Shown: positions 20,850-31,685 of the stretch, piece after piece
How the letters are laid out: every line of letters starts with the position of its first letter
How positions within the stretch are numbered: position 1 is the stretch's first letter
DNA from: Orychophragmus violaceus
Taxonomy: Eukaryota; Streptophyta; Magnoliopsida; Brassicales; Brassicaceae
Reading direction: 5' to 3'
NCBI GenBank assembly: GCA_030180135.1
Contig: CM058232.1
Span: 60,471,330 to 60,535,329 of the forward strand
Length of the DNA: 64,000 bases
Notes under the pieces: model-generated
Told to the model about the DNA's origin: nothing
Databases searched by the model: none
Seen by the model: only the letters and a program-made list of their open reading frames with translations
Program-made: the position numbers and the translations under genes

Positions 20850-21605
20850 ATGGGAGAAGAAGATTCACAAGCTCATATTACTATGGCTCAAATGCTACAA
20901 GCCATAAGAGGAATCAATAGTAGGATCAATCAGCTGGAATAGTCCCAGCCTGCACAACAAGAAGAAGAAAATGGATTTGGAGATGCATCAGTAGCTAAAT
21001 ATGTTGAGCTTAAACCACCAGACCATTCATGGAGAACTAGAAGACATAAGCCACAAATTTATACATTTGCAGGAAGTAGTTTTCCAGAAGATTATCTTGA
21101 GTGGGAAAGAGATATGGATGACTCGTTTTCATACCACAACATTCCAAATGAAGAAAGGCTAGCCATTTCCATCAAACAACTCACCAAAAGTGCATACTCA
21201 TGGTGGAGGCAAGAGAAGTATGAAAGGTGGAAGTACCAAGAAGGAGCCATCACCACTTGGAAAAATCTGAAATGGGTCATGATCATGAAGTATGTCTCTA
21301 CCCTTCATGTGAAGGAAATCAGAGCAAAATACCCAAGAAAATTCTCAACTAGACATTCCAAAGAGAGAAGGAGAGTAGTGCCACAAGAAAGTCAAAGAGA
21401 CTTGTTTCAACAAGCAGACTTTCAACCAAACCATAAGCACATGCTTACCTACTGTTTAGACAAGAAGAGTGACGTCCTAAGGACCCTGGAGAAGAAGAAC
21501 CTTCTCAGTAAAGACACAATGTGCAAACCAAAGTCAAAACCAGAACAAGCACTTGTTCAAAAAAAAGGAAAAGATAAGTTCTACTTTAGACAAATTGGTC
21601 CCTAA
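20850..21605 (+). pseudogene. Gypsy gag, disrupted
   Basis: ATG at 20850 opens MGEEDSQAHITMAQMLQAI. A TAG at 20940-20942 (CAG to TAG type change) interrupts it after 30 codons. Downstream the frame carries the plant gypsy gag core: YTFAGSSFPEDYLEWERDMDD, FSYHNIPNEERLAISIKQLT, SAYSWWRQEKY, TTWKNLKWVMIMKY. It ends at 21605 without a zinc knuckle. It would form the virus-like particle shell. The related stretch 21736-22454 remains open but I recognise no domain in it. Confidence 0.72.
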
Positions 21606-22454
21606 TTGTTCTGTTACTAGTATGATGCACTTTTCTTTGTCAAGAGTTACTAAGGAGCATACTACTAAAGCAGAAGCTGCAGTATACCCTTTAATGGACC
21701 AGAAGAAAGAACAAGACCAAAGGGATTGAGATGCCTTGCAATTTGAAACCACATGCAATAAGGTAAGTTTCTTTCATGATAAAATGTCCTTACCGCTTGA
21801 TTATACAGATATAATGCACTTTTCTTTGTCCAGGGTGCCAAAAATAGATTCTGAATCAAGTTTGGAGCACACTGCAACAAGTAAAGATAATGTGAAGAGA
21901 AGCTCAGAATCAATCATTACACTAAGTATTCAGACTGATCAAGGCATTAGAGAAAAGGAGAACATCAAGGAGAAACCTCCAGATCAAATGCCTATCAAGA
22001 ACATTCAGCATGTTCTTCAAGTAAGCCATAGCTCAACCAGCCTTGTTTCACTTACTCCTAAGTGTGTGCTACTGAACTTGCTAGAACTAAAAGAAAATGC
22101 AGATTACACATGTGTGATTCCTTATGTAGAAACACCATTTGTGAAGGAAATTGTTTCAATTTATCATAAGAAACCTATGATACACTTGTTTCTTTGCCAA
22201 AGTGTTGAGCATATTTCAGGTCTTAAGGAGAGCAGGAGCAAGATAAGCAAAGGAGACGTCATACCAGCTCAAAAAAGAGGAGTACTACTATCCTATCTTC
22301 TCAAAGGAGAAACACCAGACACTCCACTCATCACCAGACCACATACACATCAAGGTAAGACCCTAAATTCACAAAAGAGAATGAAAGCTAACTTGCTTTC
22401 TCTTGGTGCAAGTTATACAGTTTCAAGGTCGAAACATTTTCAAGAGGGAGAGTA

Positions 22455-23450
22455 TGATGAGGACATCAAGTCATCATCAACCAAAATACTTGGAGAGAAC
22501 CAGTTTGAGTGCACCAGAGATATATGTGCATGTCTTGGAGCATATCTACCCAACCAGGCGGACTTAAGCTACAATTCAACTTTTTCCAGAAGCTTAACCC
22601 ATCAAGGAATCAGGGAGAGTTCGAATCATCACAATTGGAGTTCATATGAAGAAGTTATTCAGCTTCTAAAACAGATGATTCTCAGCTTGCTTCATTTTGA
22701 GGCTCAAGGATTCATTCACTTACAAACAAGACATTGGCGACCAAGTGAGATATCTAAGCATTCAAGAGACATATTTAAACATCCAGGAGAGTTCTTTATC
22801 AAGTTCCCATACACCAGCAGCCATAGGATCAGAAGGATCTCATTATTCGCACACTTGCCTTATTTGGAGCCAAAGGATATCAAATCCCAACAGCTCTTTT
22901 TCCTGAAGTTTGGACACGAATTGAAGCTCTCTAACATCATCCAGAATGTACCTAGACACTTCACAGTCATGACAAAGCTTTCAAGACTCAAGAAGATTCA
23001 TCTTTCTATTCTGGCCAAATTTTCCAATAAATGCCAACGGCCATATTCTTCAGATTTTTCGATTATTTTCTTGTATTAGACCTTTCAGACCGTTTTCTAT
23101 GAGCCTATAAAAACTCAACTTCGATTTCATTGTAAATCACCCCTTTTCAACCATTTTAAAGTAATAGAAATATTCTGTTTTTCTTCCAAAGTTTGTGTTC
23201 TTTGTGAAGTCTTCCTTCTCTGAATATTGTGAGTGATTCACCTTGTTCTTAGAAGTTCCAAATAAATCTATTTGAGTGATTCAGATAGCTTGTTCTTAGG
23301 TTGAGAGAGTCAATCAAACCCACTGGTTGAGAGAGTCAATCACAAGTTCCACCACCACATCAACCTTCAATCCATCTTCCGCAAGCTTGGCTTAGGAATC
23401 ATCTGATCATCAAGTGATCTAAGCATTGGAGTGATTCTAGGGCTGTATCA
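22455..23450 (+). repeat. 3' LTR of gypsy element
   Basis: Direct repeat of 18894-19890, ending GGGCTGTATCA and followed by GAGGG. Confidence 0.88.
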
Positions 23451-23455
23451 GAGGG

Positions 23456-24119
23456 AGAGACAAGAGTAAAGTTGGCGATTTTTTAGTTTGTGCGCCAAAA
23501 ATTGGTTAATTTTGAATTTTGCTGCAAAAAATTGGTTAAATTTGAATTTTTCCTCTAAAAAAAAATACACATAGTTTTACAGGATATAATAGTTTTACAA
23601 AATTTCCAAATAGTTGTACTTTGGTTGTTTTCAATTTAATCAGTTTTATTGGAACTTAAAATTTGAGTTTGTAGTTTTACAGTTGATTTTACTCAATTAA
23701 TTTATCAATCTAATATTTTATGTGTATTACTATGTTACAATTCTCAATTTTTGAAACTTTATCCTCTTAACTTGTCCATTATTGCAAAAATAATCTTGAA
23801 AGTATATGAACATTGTTGGTGAAATTACTTTGTTGAGTGATTTTTCGATTTAACTTTCAATCTAGTTTGTTGTAATAGCAATATATGACCACTGTTATAG
23901 TAAAAGTGATCTTAAAAGTTTGAATTTTATATATTTATATGTTAACTAATTTGTCGAATATTTTTTTCATTCTAATTACGATAATCACTTAGTATTACAC
24001 AGTATTACCAGTTTTACCAACAGAAAAAGATGTGACATATAGTTACTAGTTTTCAATCGTGCATGTCTTGCAAGTAACATTAAAAATGGTAGATTACAAA
24101 CAAAATTATAATCGTCCAA
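23456..24119. repeat. AT-rich spacer of copy B with scattered VANDAL-type motifs
   Basis: No gene. Contains repeated ATAGTTTTACA words (23570-23690) and two directly adjacent 9-mers TAGTATTAC (23990-23998) and CAGTATTAC (24000-24008), followed by CAGTTTTACC. It lies between the GRF promoter side and the 3' end of mudrA. Confidence 0.6.
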
Positions 24120-25433
24120 ACATCAACCATTGAAGTGATTGTATTGACCGCCTCTTGTTCTGAGTCCTCTTCCTCTTTCGTCTTTCCCCTGCCGGTGGAA
24201 ACCTATTAGTTTTACTCCTTCCCTTCTTTTTGAGTTTGTGAGGAGGTAGTATCTGAAAATTTCTTTTGTTATCCAGAACATCCCACTCTGACATATCGGG
24301 CACTAAATAAATTGTAATTTAATACGCCAATGCCCACAAATCCATCAAATAATATTTTCGAAGACAACTCATGTAATTCCATATCCTTAGCTTTATAGGG
24401 ATTCTGTTTGAGTTTAATGAAAGCGACAAGTACATGCACACAAGGATACCTTTAAATATCAAAGAACCTGCAACTGTACGATTTCGACATCAAGTTCACC
24501 AAATAAGGCTTTCCATCGCTACCAGTGACATCGTACACAAGCTCGAAACAATTTAACACCACGACAATTAATGTCTCAGCTTCTTTCCAAAGATCGTGGT
24601 TATGGTTCTCCACTATAGGCACTACCTTATTATCAATAGTTCCAGACACTGTCTCCTTCAGATGTTTGTTAAACCACTTCAAAATTTTCTTTACAATCGT
24701 ATCTAGCAAGGGGATTAATGCGTACCTCCTGGCCTCCTTAAAAATATTGTTCAAAGACTCTACAGTGTTGCTTGTGTCTAAGTTATATCTTTCTCCAGGA
24801 AAACAACACTTTGCCCATTTTTGTTTCATGGTACTCTTCTCCAGATACTGGGCCACCGAAGGGTATCTCGTCTGAAAAGAACTATAAGCGGCGTCGAACT
24901 CAACCAACGTGTAAAGCGTACTCATCTCGGTGAATCTAAAGGCAACTACGTCTTTGTTCAAATTAAAAGCATGGGCTTTCACATTTTGAGACAAATGCCA
25001 TACATAATACCCATGATGAGCTTGGGGATACACATTAGCTATGGCATCATTGAGGCTTGCAATTCTGTCACTCACAAACACCAATTCAGAAGAGTCTGCA
25101 ACCGCGGTTTTCAGCATCTCAAAAAACCAAGTCCAACTTTCATTTTTCTCACCATCAAGTATCCCAAAAGCTAGGGGATAACTGTGACGATTAGGATCTT
25201 GAGCTGAAGCGAAAACTAGGCAACCACCATATCCATTTTTGAGAAAAGTTGCATCGATGATTATCACTTTCCTCATCACTTGAAACCCTTCAATGCTAGT
25301 TCCAAGAGCTATGAAATAGGTACTTGAATTTTTTCTGCTCATCAAATTTCACACACGTTAATGTACATGGATTGACCTTTTCTAACATGTTCAAATAACA
25401 ATACATCATCTGATAGCTTCCTTCCGAACTACC

Positions 25434-25438
25434 ACACA
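25434..25438. repeat. Target-site duplication ACACA of the TRIM-like element
   Basis: ACACA at 25434-25438 and again at 27084-27088, directly outside the two LTRs. Confidence 0.88.
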
Positions 25439-26039
25439 TGATGCAATATCAAAAAGTGAATCAAGGTTTTCAAAGATGGGTTTATTATGAGAATCTCAAC
25501 CTCATAACTTCATAAAAAAGTCAAGGATTATCATTCAATAGCAATGGCTAAATTGGTGGCAAGAAGACTAATATTTGATTTAGCTAATTTTCCTCTTTTT
25601 GTATAAATGTAAATCATTTCTTTTAATGTATTTTATTGTAAAGATCACCTTGTAAGAGCTATAAAAAGCTCAATTGTTCTATTGTAAATAATATAGAAAT
25701 TTTTGGAAAATCAAAGAGTTCTCTCTTTTAAAGCTTTTATGCTTTGTTCTTTGTTTCTCTAAGTTGTGCGGATTCCCCTTCTTAGAAAACATTATGAATT
25801 TATGTCTTATGTGTGGATTCACTAAGGCTTAGATTCTTGAGCTTATCACAAGGGCTTTCATACCCTTGAGTGGCGTTCTTCGATCCATCATCTATTTCAT
25901 CTAACCATCCACTAAAAAGCCTTGAGAGCGCCTTAGGCCAGCAAGCTTTTTCCATTCGACCATCGACCACGGATCAACCAGAGAGCGTCTCCGACCAGCT
26001 GGACGACCCAAACAACTATCCACCTCGGATCTTACATCA
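25439..26039 (+). repeat. 5' LTR of TRIM-like element
   Basis: Contains TATAAAAA at 25670-25677 in AGAGCTATAAAAAGCTC, very similar to the TATA context of the gypsy LTR at 19546. Confidence 0.85.
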
Positions 26040-26041
26040 TT

Positions 26042-26053
26042 TGGTATCAGAGC
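26042..26053 (+). other. Primer-binding site of TRIM-like element
   Basis: TGGTATCAGAGC, tRNA-iMet complement, two bases after the LTR end. Confidence 0.9.
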
Positions 26054-26467
26054 CGAATGTCCTATCACTTATCTTTTTAGTTTTTTTTTGTTTAATTGTT
26101 TTCTTTTTTCATTTTATTTTAATATCAAAAACCAAAAAAAACATTTTCTGTTTTTGTTCTTTTTTTATAAAATTTAAAAACCATAAAAATGTTTTTTTCT
26201 TTATTTTTCCTAAAGTTTTATTTTCTCATTAAAAGAAAAAAATAATTCCTTTTATTTTTGATTTTTCAGTTTAACAAAAAAAAACTTAAAAAAAAAATAT
26301 TCCTTTTCCCTAATAAAATTTCATCCATAAAAAACTTAAAAAAAAACTACTTTCGTTTTGTTTCTTGAAAAAATAATTTGTTTTTCTTCTTTTCATTAAA
26401 ATAAAAATAAAAAAAATTCTCAAGGTGAAACGGTTTTGAGGACAAAACCCTTTGGAGAGTGAGAGAA

Positions 26468-27083
26468 TAATGCAATATCTAGGTCTTCAATGCATGGGTT
26501 TATTATGAGAATCACAACCTCATAACTTCATAAAAAAAGTCAAGGATTCTCATTCAATGACAATGGCTAAATTGGTGGCAAGAAGACTAATATTTGAATT
26601 TAGCTAATTTTTCTCTTTTTGTATAAATGTAAATCATTTTCTTTTAATGTGTTTTATTGTAAAGATCACCTTGTAAGAGATATAAAAAGCTCAATTGTTT
26701 TATTGTAAATAATATAGAAATTTTTGGAAAAAATAAGAGTTCTCTCTTATAAAGCTTTTATGCTTTGTTCTTTGTTTCTCTAAATTGTGCGGATTCCCCT
26801 TCTTAGAAAATATTATGAATTTATGACTTATGTGTGGATTCACTAAGGCTTAGATTCTTGAGCTTATCACAAGGGCTTTCACACCCTTGAGAGGCGTTCT
26901 ACGATCCACCCATCGCTTCCTTTCCATCCACTATCGTTTCGGAGAGTTACTTGAGTACAGCCGGCTCGATCCATCCTCATCCGCGCGCGTTCGGTCATTA
27001 ACCGGTCCTTGGAGAGTGACTTGAGTCCAGCCACCGACCTCCATGAATATCCCGTAGGATCCTACCTCCGGATCTTACATCAA
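26468..27083 (+). repeat. 3' LTR of TRIM-like element
   Basis: Direct repeat of 25439-26039. It differs mostly near its 3' part, where GAGAGTGACTTGAGTCCAGCC-like segments occur twice (about 26940-27030). Confidence 0.85.
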
Positions 27084-28099
27084 CACAAATCACGAACAAC
27101 TTGATTTTTCCCTCTCAACGCTGTGGGGTATGAGTCAACACCAAGTTTTTTCTTAACAAGATCCATGATAATTCTAGGAGCGGAAGTTTCCATTTGTCTT
27201 GGATAATCATCATGCAAAAGAGATGAAACTAACTTAGGAGTGCCTTTCCTCTTCGCGTTGCTTCCACTCTGACTACTTCGACTACATGAATGCATATTAG
27301 GGTACGTTCTAATCTAGAAAATTTGCGTCTCTCCAACCTTTGCAGCTCGTAGACCCCACTTGCAGCTTGCTACACGACATTTTAACACTAATCGCTTCCT
27401 GTCCAACTTCTTTACTGCATAACCAAAGTACTCTTTAAATGCGCCTCTATCCACCAAATCATGCAGGACCGCTTTACTTGGAAATTCTTCACGCACACTC
27501 AAACCCAAACAGTCCTCCCATGCCTCTATAAACTGACTTGATTGTACAAGAGGTGCCGGCTCGACATATCAATCACACTTTTCTGATATATCCATACATA
27601 CTTCACGTGATAAATCATCCTCATACTCATCCTCATTCTCTATTGCCTCATGTTGTTCTTGTACTGCTTTTTCCATTTCCACGTACATAGTTATGGCTTT
27701 AGCTACGATTTCATCGTCTTTTGACTGCAACTCCTCATGGTTCATACCAATAGAACTTTTGTCCACTCTCGACACTTGCTCGGTCAGTTCTGATACATTG
27801 ATGACCTCGACATACAAAAATCATCTACGGTTATCTTTATCCTTGGATGTTAGGTAAACACAAAGATCCTCATCATCAGAAATAGTAAACTCTTCCTCAC
27901 ATCCCACCAGCAATGGAATGTAACTCAATCGCAGCTTGACCTTACTTACATCTAACCCAAGCTTCTTGTATACCCGTTTATCATCACTAAAGTTATTCTT
28001 CCACTGATTTCTTCAACAGCAAACTATACATCCGACCTTGGCATTTAAAAGGTATGCTGACATTGTTTCTCATTGCATCCTGCAAAAACAATACAAATC

Positions 28100-28275
28100 A
28101 GTACTACTAGTATTACTAGTTTTACTAGTTATACCGAATTTCTTAGTTGTCTAAAGTTTTACTGGTAGTACTAGTTTTACAGAAATTACACAGTAGTGCT
28201 AGTGTTACATAGTAGTTTTACAGAAATTATCCAGTAATATTAGTTTTACTGGTATTACTAGTTTTACAGAAATTA
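28100..28275 (-). repeat. TAGTATTACTAGTTTTACAG array in mudrA leader intron, copy B
   Basis: Units of ACTAGTTTTACAGAAATTAC and TAGTATTACTAG. Includes a TAGTATTAC 9-mer at 28108-28116. Same position relative to mudrA as the arrays at 6455 and 49705. Confidence 0.82.
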
Positions 28276-28900
28276 CCCAGACCAAAAAATCAATTAATCG
28301 GATTTGAATTGATTGAATTCCTCCAAATGGGAGAGATTGGGTTCTAATCTATGTACAGAACACTAGAATTCAACCATGAATCTCTGGTTCTACCTCAGTT
28401 AACATACCAAAGCAATGTGCATTCCCAATAATTCAAAAACAGATTCAATTTTGAGCCCAAAATTTTTTTGAGCCAAAATCAATTCACATTCACTCAAAGG
28501 ATGAAGAATTGAAGGACGAACCTCGATCTTGAAGAGAAATGCAGCTTCAAAACGTCGCCAGCGAGAGAGCTCGAGCTCTGAGAGAAGAGCTGGAGGAGGG
28601 CGACGCCGCGGATAGGAGAGCTCACAAGAATCTCGAGCTCACAAGAGGGAGGAGCTCAATTTTATTTTTTCTTTTAGCAATTTGCTTTTTCAAATAAAAC
28701 AATTAAACAAAATGACGGGTTATGGAAGGTTATTGGGTCTGGGGCAGTTTTGTGTTTTCCTATTTCATTTAAATGAAAAAGGGCATACAAATTATTTAGG
28801 GGCATAACAAATTAGTTTTTTTTTTTTAATAAGGGCATAACAGATCATGTCTCTGTGCAAAGCATCACAAGACTTACATTTTTTTTCTTTGTGAATGAGA

Positions 28901-30037
28901 AAGTGTAGAGGAAAAAAAATGTGGAAATATGTCAAAAACAAGAGAGGGGGGAAAATGAATTGACCCTAAGACCAAGACACCCAAGAGGGAAGATCCACCA
29001 CGAGTCGAGAGAGAAGATAAGCGAAGCATTCAAAGTCGAAATTATTAGGCCTAATCCACCGGGACTCATTATATTGCTTCAACACCTTAGAAGGTACGAG
29101 ACAAACCATATACAGATAGACCGAAGCGTCGACGAACACAACTTTAACCAAACGACAGCCGACGACTTGATATGAGACGAGTCGAAACTCTAATTCCTGG
29201 AGATTGAGCCGGAGATCCGAAACCGGGAAGCGGTAGAAGAAACCGCGGGATCTATACCAATGCAACCAAACGTGAGAAATAGCACACTCTCAACACAAAG
29301 CAACCTCAAAAACAGAAGCAAACGGAGGCAAGCACACAAAACCCAAAAACGGTGAGCAAAGAGGCCACCAGAACCGAGCTAGACGGATCGAGCATCGACA
29401 AACGCAGAACTGCAAGGACCAAACCACCATCACGGGAAAGGATAACGAGGCTTAGATCAAGACATTGCAAACATAAGGCCGATGAAAAGGACAAGTCTAC
29501 CACTACAAACCACCTAAAAGGCTAAACCGGCTAACCAAACCAAAGCTAACTTGCCAGAACCACTTAAACCAGACTACACATTAGAAACATGCTACTTTAC
29601 ACAGTCGATCTACAGCAAAACGGACGAAGATACAAACTCAGCCACATGACACAAGAGAGCCCGCACAAATAAGAACAACAGTCACACCACATACACAACC
29701 TCACCGGTGCCACCCCACAAAGGAGACACATCGAGCAAAGCAAGGAAGAGCGGCTACCGGAGAGCCACACTCGGAAAATGGCAGACGAGACATGACACCG
29801 GAGACTCCATAAATCGCCGACAGATCTTCCCATAGCCACGCAGCCGCATCGCATATTCCTTCGTAGATATGGAGAGCATAAGCAGGAGACAAATACGCCA
29901 GAAAATAGTAAGGACAAAGACGACAAGCCCTCCCTTGCACCGGAAGAGAAGACCGGCCACCGGGGAGGCGACGACAGATCAGATCGAGGTTGGACAGCGA
30001 CAACCCAAAACTCGTGCCCGAGAGGTTTTTAGGGCAA
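28901..30037 (-). other. Unassigned T-poor (on +) segment
   Basis: From about 28960 to 30030 the plus strand is rich in A, C and G and poor in T, unlike its AT-rich surroundings. The minus strand keeps long overlapping open frames (29306-29503, 29597-30003) with Leu/Ser/Cys-rich low-information translations. I recognise no domain. It could be the 5' region of a non-LTR element or captured host sequence. It ends where the Athila LTR block begins. Confidence 0.35.
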
Positions 30038-31474
30038 CTCAGCGTGAGTCCAAAAAGAAAACAATTTTCATATGCCCATGTTTTATTTAGAATATTTTTT
30101 TAATATTATTTTAAAATAAAAAAAAAAGTAAATTACTGAAAAACCAGAGAATCTCGTTTAATTACACGGGAATCAAGAAGTATAACCGACCCAACCGGAA
30201 TTTCGGAGATGACTGGACATGACCCGATTTTGGTATAGAGACGCGGGCTGGCCCGACTTTACCCGGGTTGGATAAAAAAAAAATTGAAACGATAAAATCC
30301 CCATTTCGATGTTTCGATCGCAAACTGATATATCATGGTTTATATAGGTTTTCAACCATGATATAAGTGTATATATTGAGTCTTTAACCTTGTATTTGGA
30401 GTCTTTTGAGTCATTTGCAGGTTTATGTACGTTTGGAGCTTATCTGGAGATTCTGGGAGCTTTTAGAGTGATTTTACAGCATACATGGATTTCACAGAAT
30501 TCAATGGGTGCGTCTGCACTTAGTGTCGGTCGACACCACTAATGGACAAAATTTCTGCGCGTCAAAAATACAGATTTTGGAGATTTGCAAGATTTATCCA
30601 GAAGTTTCACATATTTACAAGAAGGCCCAAAACATGTTTTAGCTATTAATTAGTTCTTACAGCCACTTGTTAGGCTAAGTTTTATTTAAAACTTTATTCT
30701 ATCATAGATTAGGAGATTTTGGGGCTGGTCTTGTACTCGAGAGAGAAGAGATTTCGAACCCTTTTTCTTATTCTATTGATTTATATGATTATTACTTTGA
30801 TCATGTCTATTGTTATGATTGCCATGTCTGAGTAGTTTTCTTGTTAGATTTAGGGATTCTCATTAGGGATTTCATGGAATTATAGATTGGTTAATTAATT
30901 GGGATTCAAAGCATCTAGTTCTTCATCTAGGTTGTTCTTAACGCTTAATCTAAATTAGCTACTTAGATTATTGATATTAGATTGATTAGCGCAGCGAGAG
31001 TTGGTTAATTGATTAGAAAAGAACCTAGCTGAGCAAATTACCTATTCGCAAAGAGATTTGGGTTAGGGAATTTGTGAACGAAAGAACCTAAATTAAATGC
31101 ATGTTTAGAACTCTAGAATTCGCAAAGAGATTTGGTCTTCTAGGTTGTTAGACATAGTTAGCATTCGCAGCGAGAGTTGTTTGTTATATGATTGTGATTC
31201 TAGTTCTAGAACATCGATATCTGAATCCTGTTGATTGGTTGATATGTGTTCCTTATTTCCTGAGAACTTCCTTAAGTCTAGCGCCTTCGTTAATTGATCA
31301 CACACCATTTGTTCACTTGTTCTGTCTACTGCTTTCACTCATCTTGCTTAGCTTAATTCGACTACTCATAATCTATCGCATGAAACTGAGTCTATGTGGA
31401 TTCGATACCCTTTGTACTACGATTGTATATCTGTGCACTTTCAGTTAGAATAAGGATTAAAATTTGCTCCATCA
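30038..31474 (+). repeat. 5' LTR of Athila-like element
   Basis: Shares CTCAGCGTGAGTCC start and ATCA end with 34457-35871. Contains one GTGTCGGTCGACAC palindrome (30523-30536); the other LTR has two. Confidence 0.8.
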
Positions 31475-31480
31475 AGTTTT

Positions 31481-31498
31481 TGGCGTCGTTGCCGGGGA
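31481..31498 (+). other. Athila primer-binding site, tRNA-Asp
   Basis: TGGCGTCGTTGCCGGGGA is the tRNA-Asp complement with one C-to-T change from TGGCGCCGTTGCCGGGGA. It lies seven bases after the LTR end. Confidence 0.88.
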
Positions 31499-31685
31499 CT
31501 CTTTGAGTTCGCCGATAGATTTGGTACTAGAATTTAGTCGAAGTGTTTTCTTTTCTTGTTTACTGACCTCTATTTCGCGTTTTTCTTGTTTCTGCAGGAA
31601 AACAGCGAGCCAGAGAACTTAGTGTCGATCGACACCGCCTTAGCGTCGGTCGACACTCTTCGCGGAAGCAGTCTGATTTCTGTGT

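Larger units (their letters stand above)
18894..23450 (+). mobile_element. Defective Ty3/gypsy element with gag remnant
   Basis: 4.56 kb bounded by direct repeats of about 997 bp (18894-19890, 22455-23450), TGATG...ATCA ends and a GAGGG TSD. The interior has an AT-rich leader (19891-20849) with AAAACCAAAA words, a damaged gag (20850-21605) and an open but unrecognised stretch (21736-22454). No protease, RT, RNase H or integrase is seen, so it is an internally deleted, non-autonomous copy. LTRs differ at a few percent of positions by eye, so it is older than the neighbouring copia. The primer site is unclear: TTATCAGATCC at the LTR edge is only a weak iMet match. Confidence 0.85.
25439..27083 (+). 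mobile_element. TRIM-like miniature LTR retroelement
   Basis: 1645 bp: LTRs 25439-26039 (601 bp) and 26468-27083 (616 bp) around a 428-bp interior with no coding capacity. The interior starts with TTTGGTATCAGAGC (tRNA-iMet PBS), is then an A/T-rich AAAAACCAAAA-type tract, and ends with purine-rich TTTGGAGAGTGAGAGAA. LTR ends are TGATG...CATCA in the left copy; the right copy starts TAATG (G to A). It cannot encode its own enzymes and must be mobilised in trans. LTR length is larger than the classic TRIM range, so 'small LARD/SMART-like' is an alternative label. Confidence 0.85.
24120..28078 (-). pseudogene. MuDR-type (vanA-like) transposase, copy B, interrupted by TRIM
   Basis: Leftward gene; first coding exon from 28078 (ATG at 28071-28073, MRNNVSIPFKCQGRMYSLLL). 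A frameshift follows within 25 codons. The zinc-binding region (RVASCKWGLRAAKVG) is followed by a TAG near 27315 where copy A has FSIRTY. The TRIM interrupts the gene at 25434-27088. The catalytic core at 24452-25345 is continuous: D in IIIDATFLKNGYGG, D in FVSDRIASLNDAI, E in NTVESLNNIFKEAR, with HHGYYVWHLSQNVK between. The SWIM finger (YSCRFFDI, then CVHVLVAF) is cut by a TAA at about 24451. A basic tail ends near 24120. Transposase function is lost. Confidence 0.8.
7500..28900 (+). mobile_element. VANDAL-like Mutator element, copy B, split by three LTR elements
   Basis: With the three insertions removed (9034-16793, 18889-23450, 25434-27083), the remaining sequence reads as one element: DUF1985 gene (+, 7635-17720), GRF-zinc-finger gene (-, 18265-18780) and mudrA (-, 24120-28078), with repeat arrays in introns and spacers. 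Each insertion is flanked by a perfect 5-bp target duplication, and coding sequence resumes in register across the copia and TRIM insertions. Copy B belongs to a subfamily clearly diverged from copies A and C. Ends are approximate. The 28300-28640 segment, containing GAGCTCGAGCTC, probably holds the mudrA leader and promoter. Confidence 0.7.

Noticed and set aside
21736..23079. A 447-aa ORF
   Set aside because: It runs from the unrecognised 3' interior of the gypsy element into its LTR; no domain, and the LTR copy at 18894 shows the second half is LTR sequence. Only 21736-22454 might once have been coding.
29597..30003. Cys/Leu-rich minus-strand ORFs that overlap in two frames
   Set aside because: Could not be tied to any family; overlapping openness in a T-poor segment suggests composition. 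Kept only as an unexplained region.
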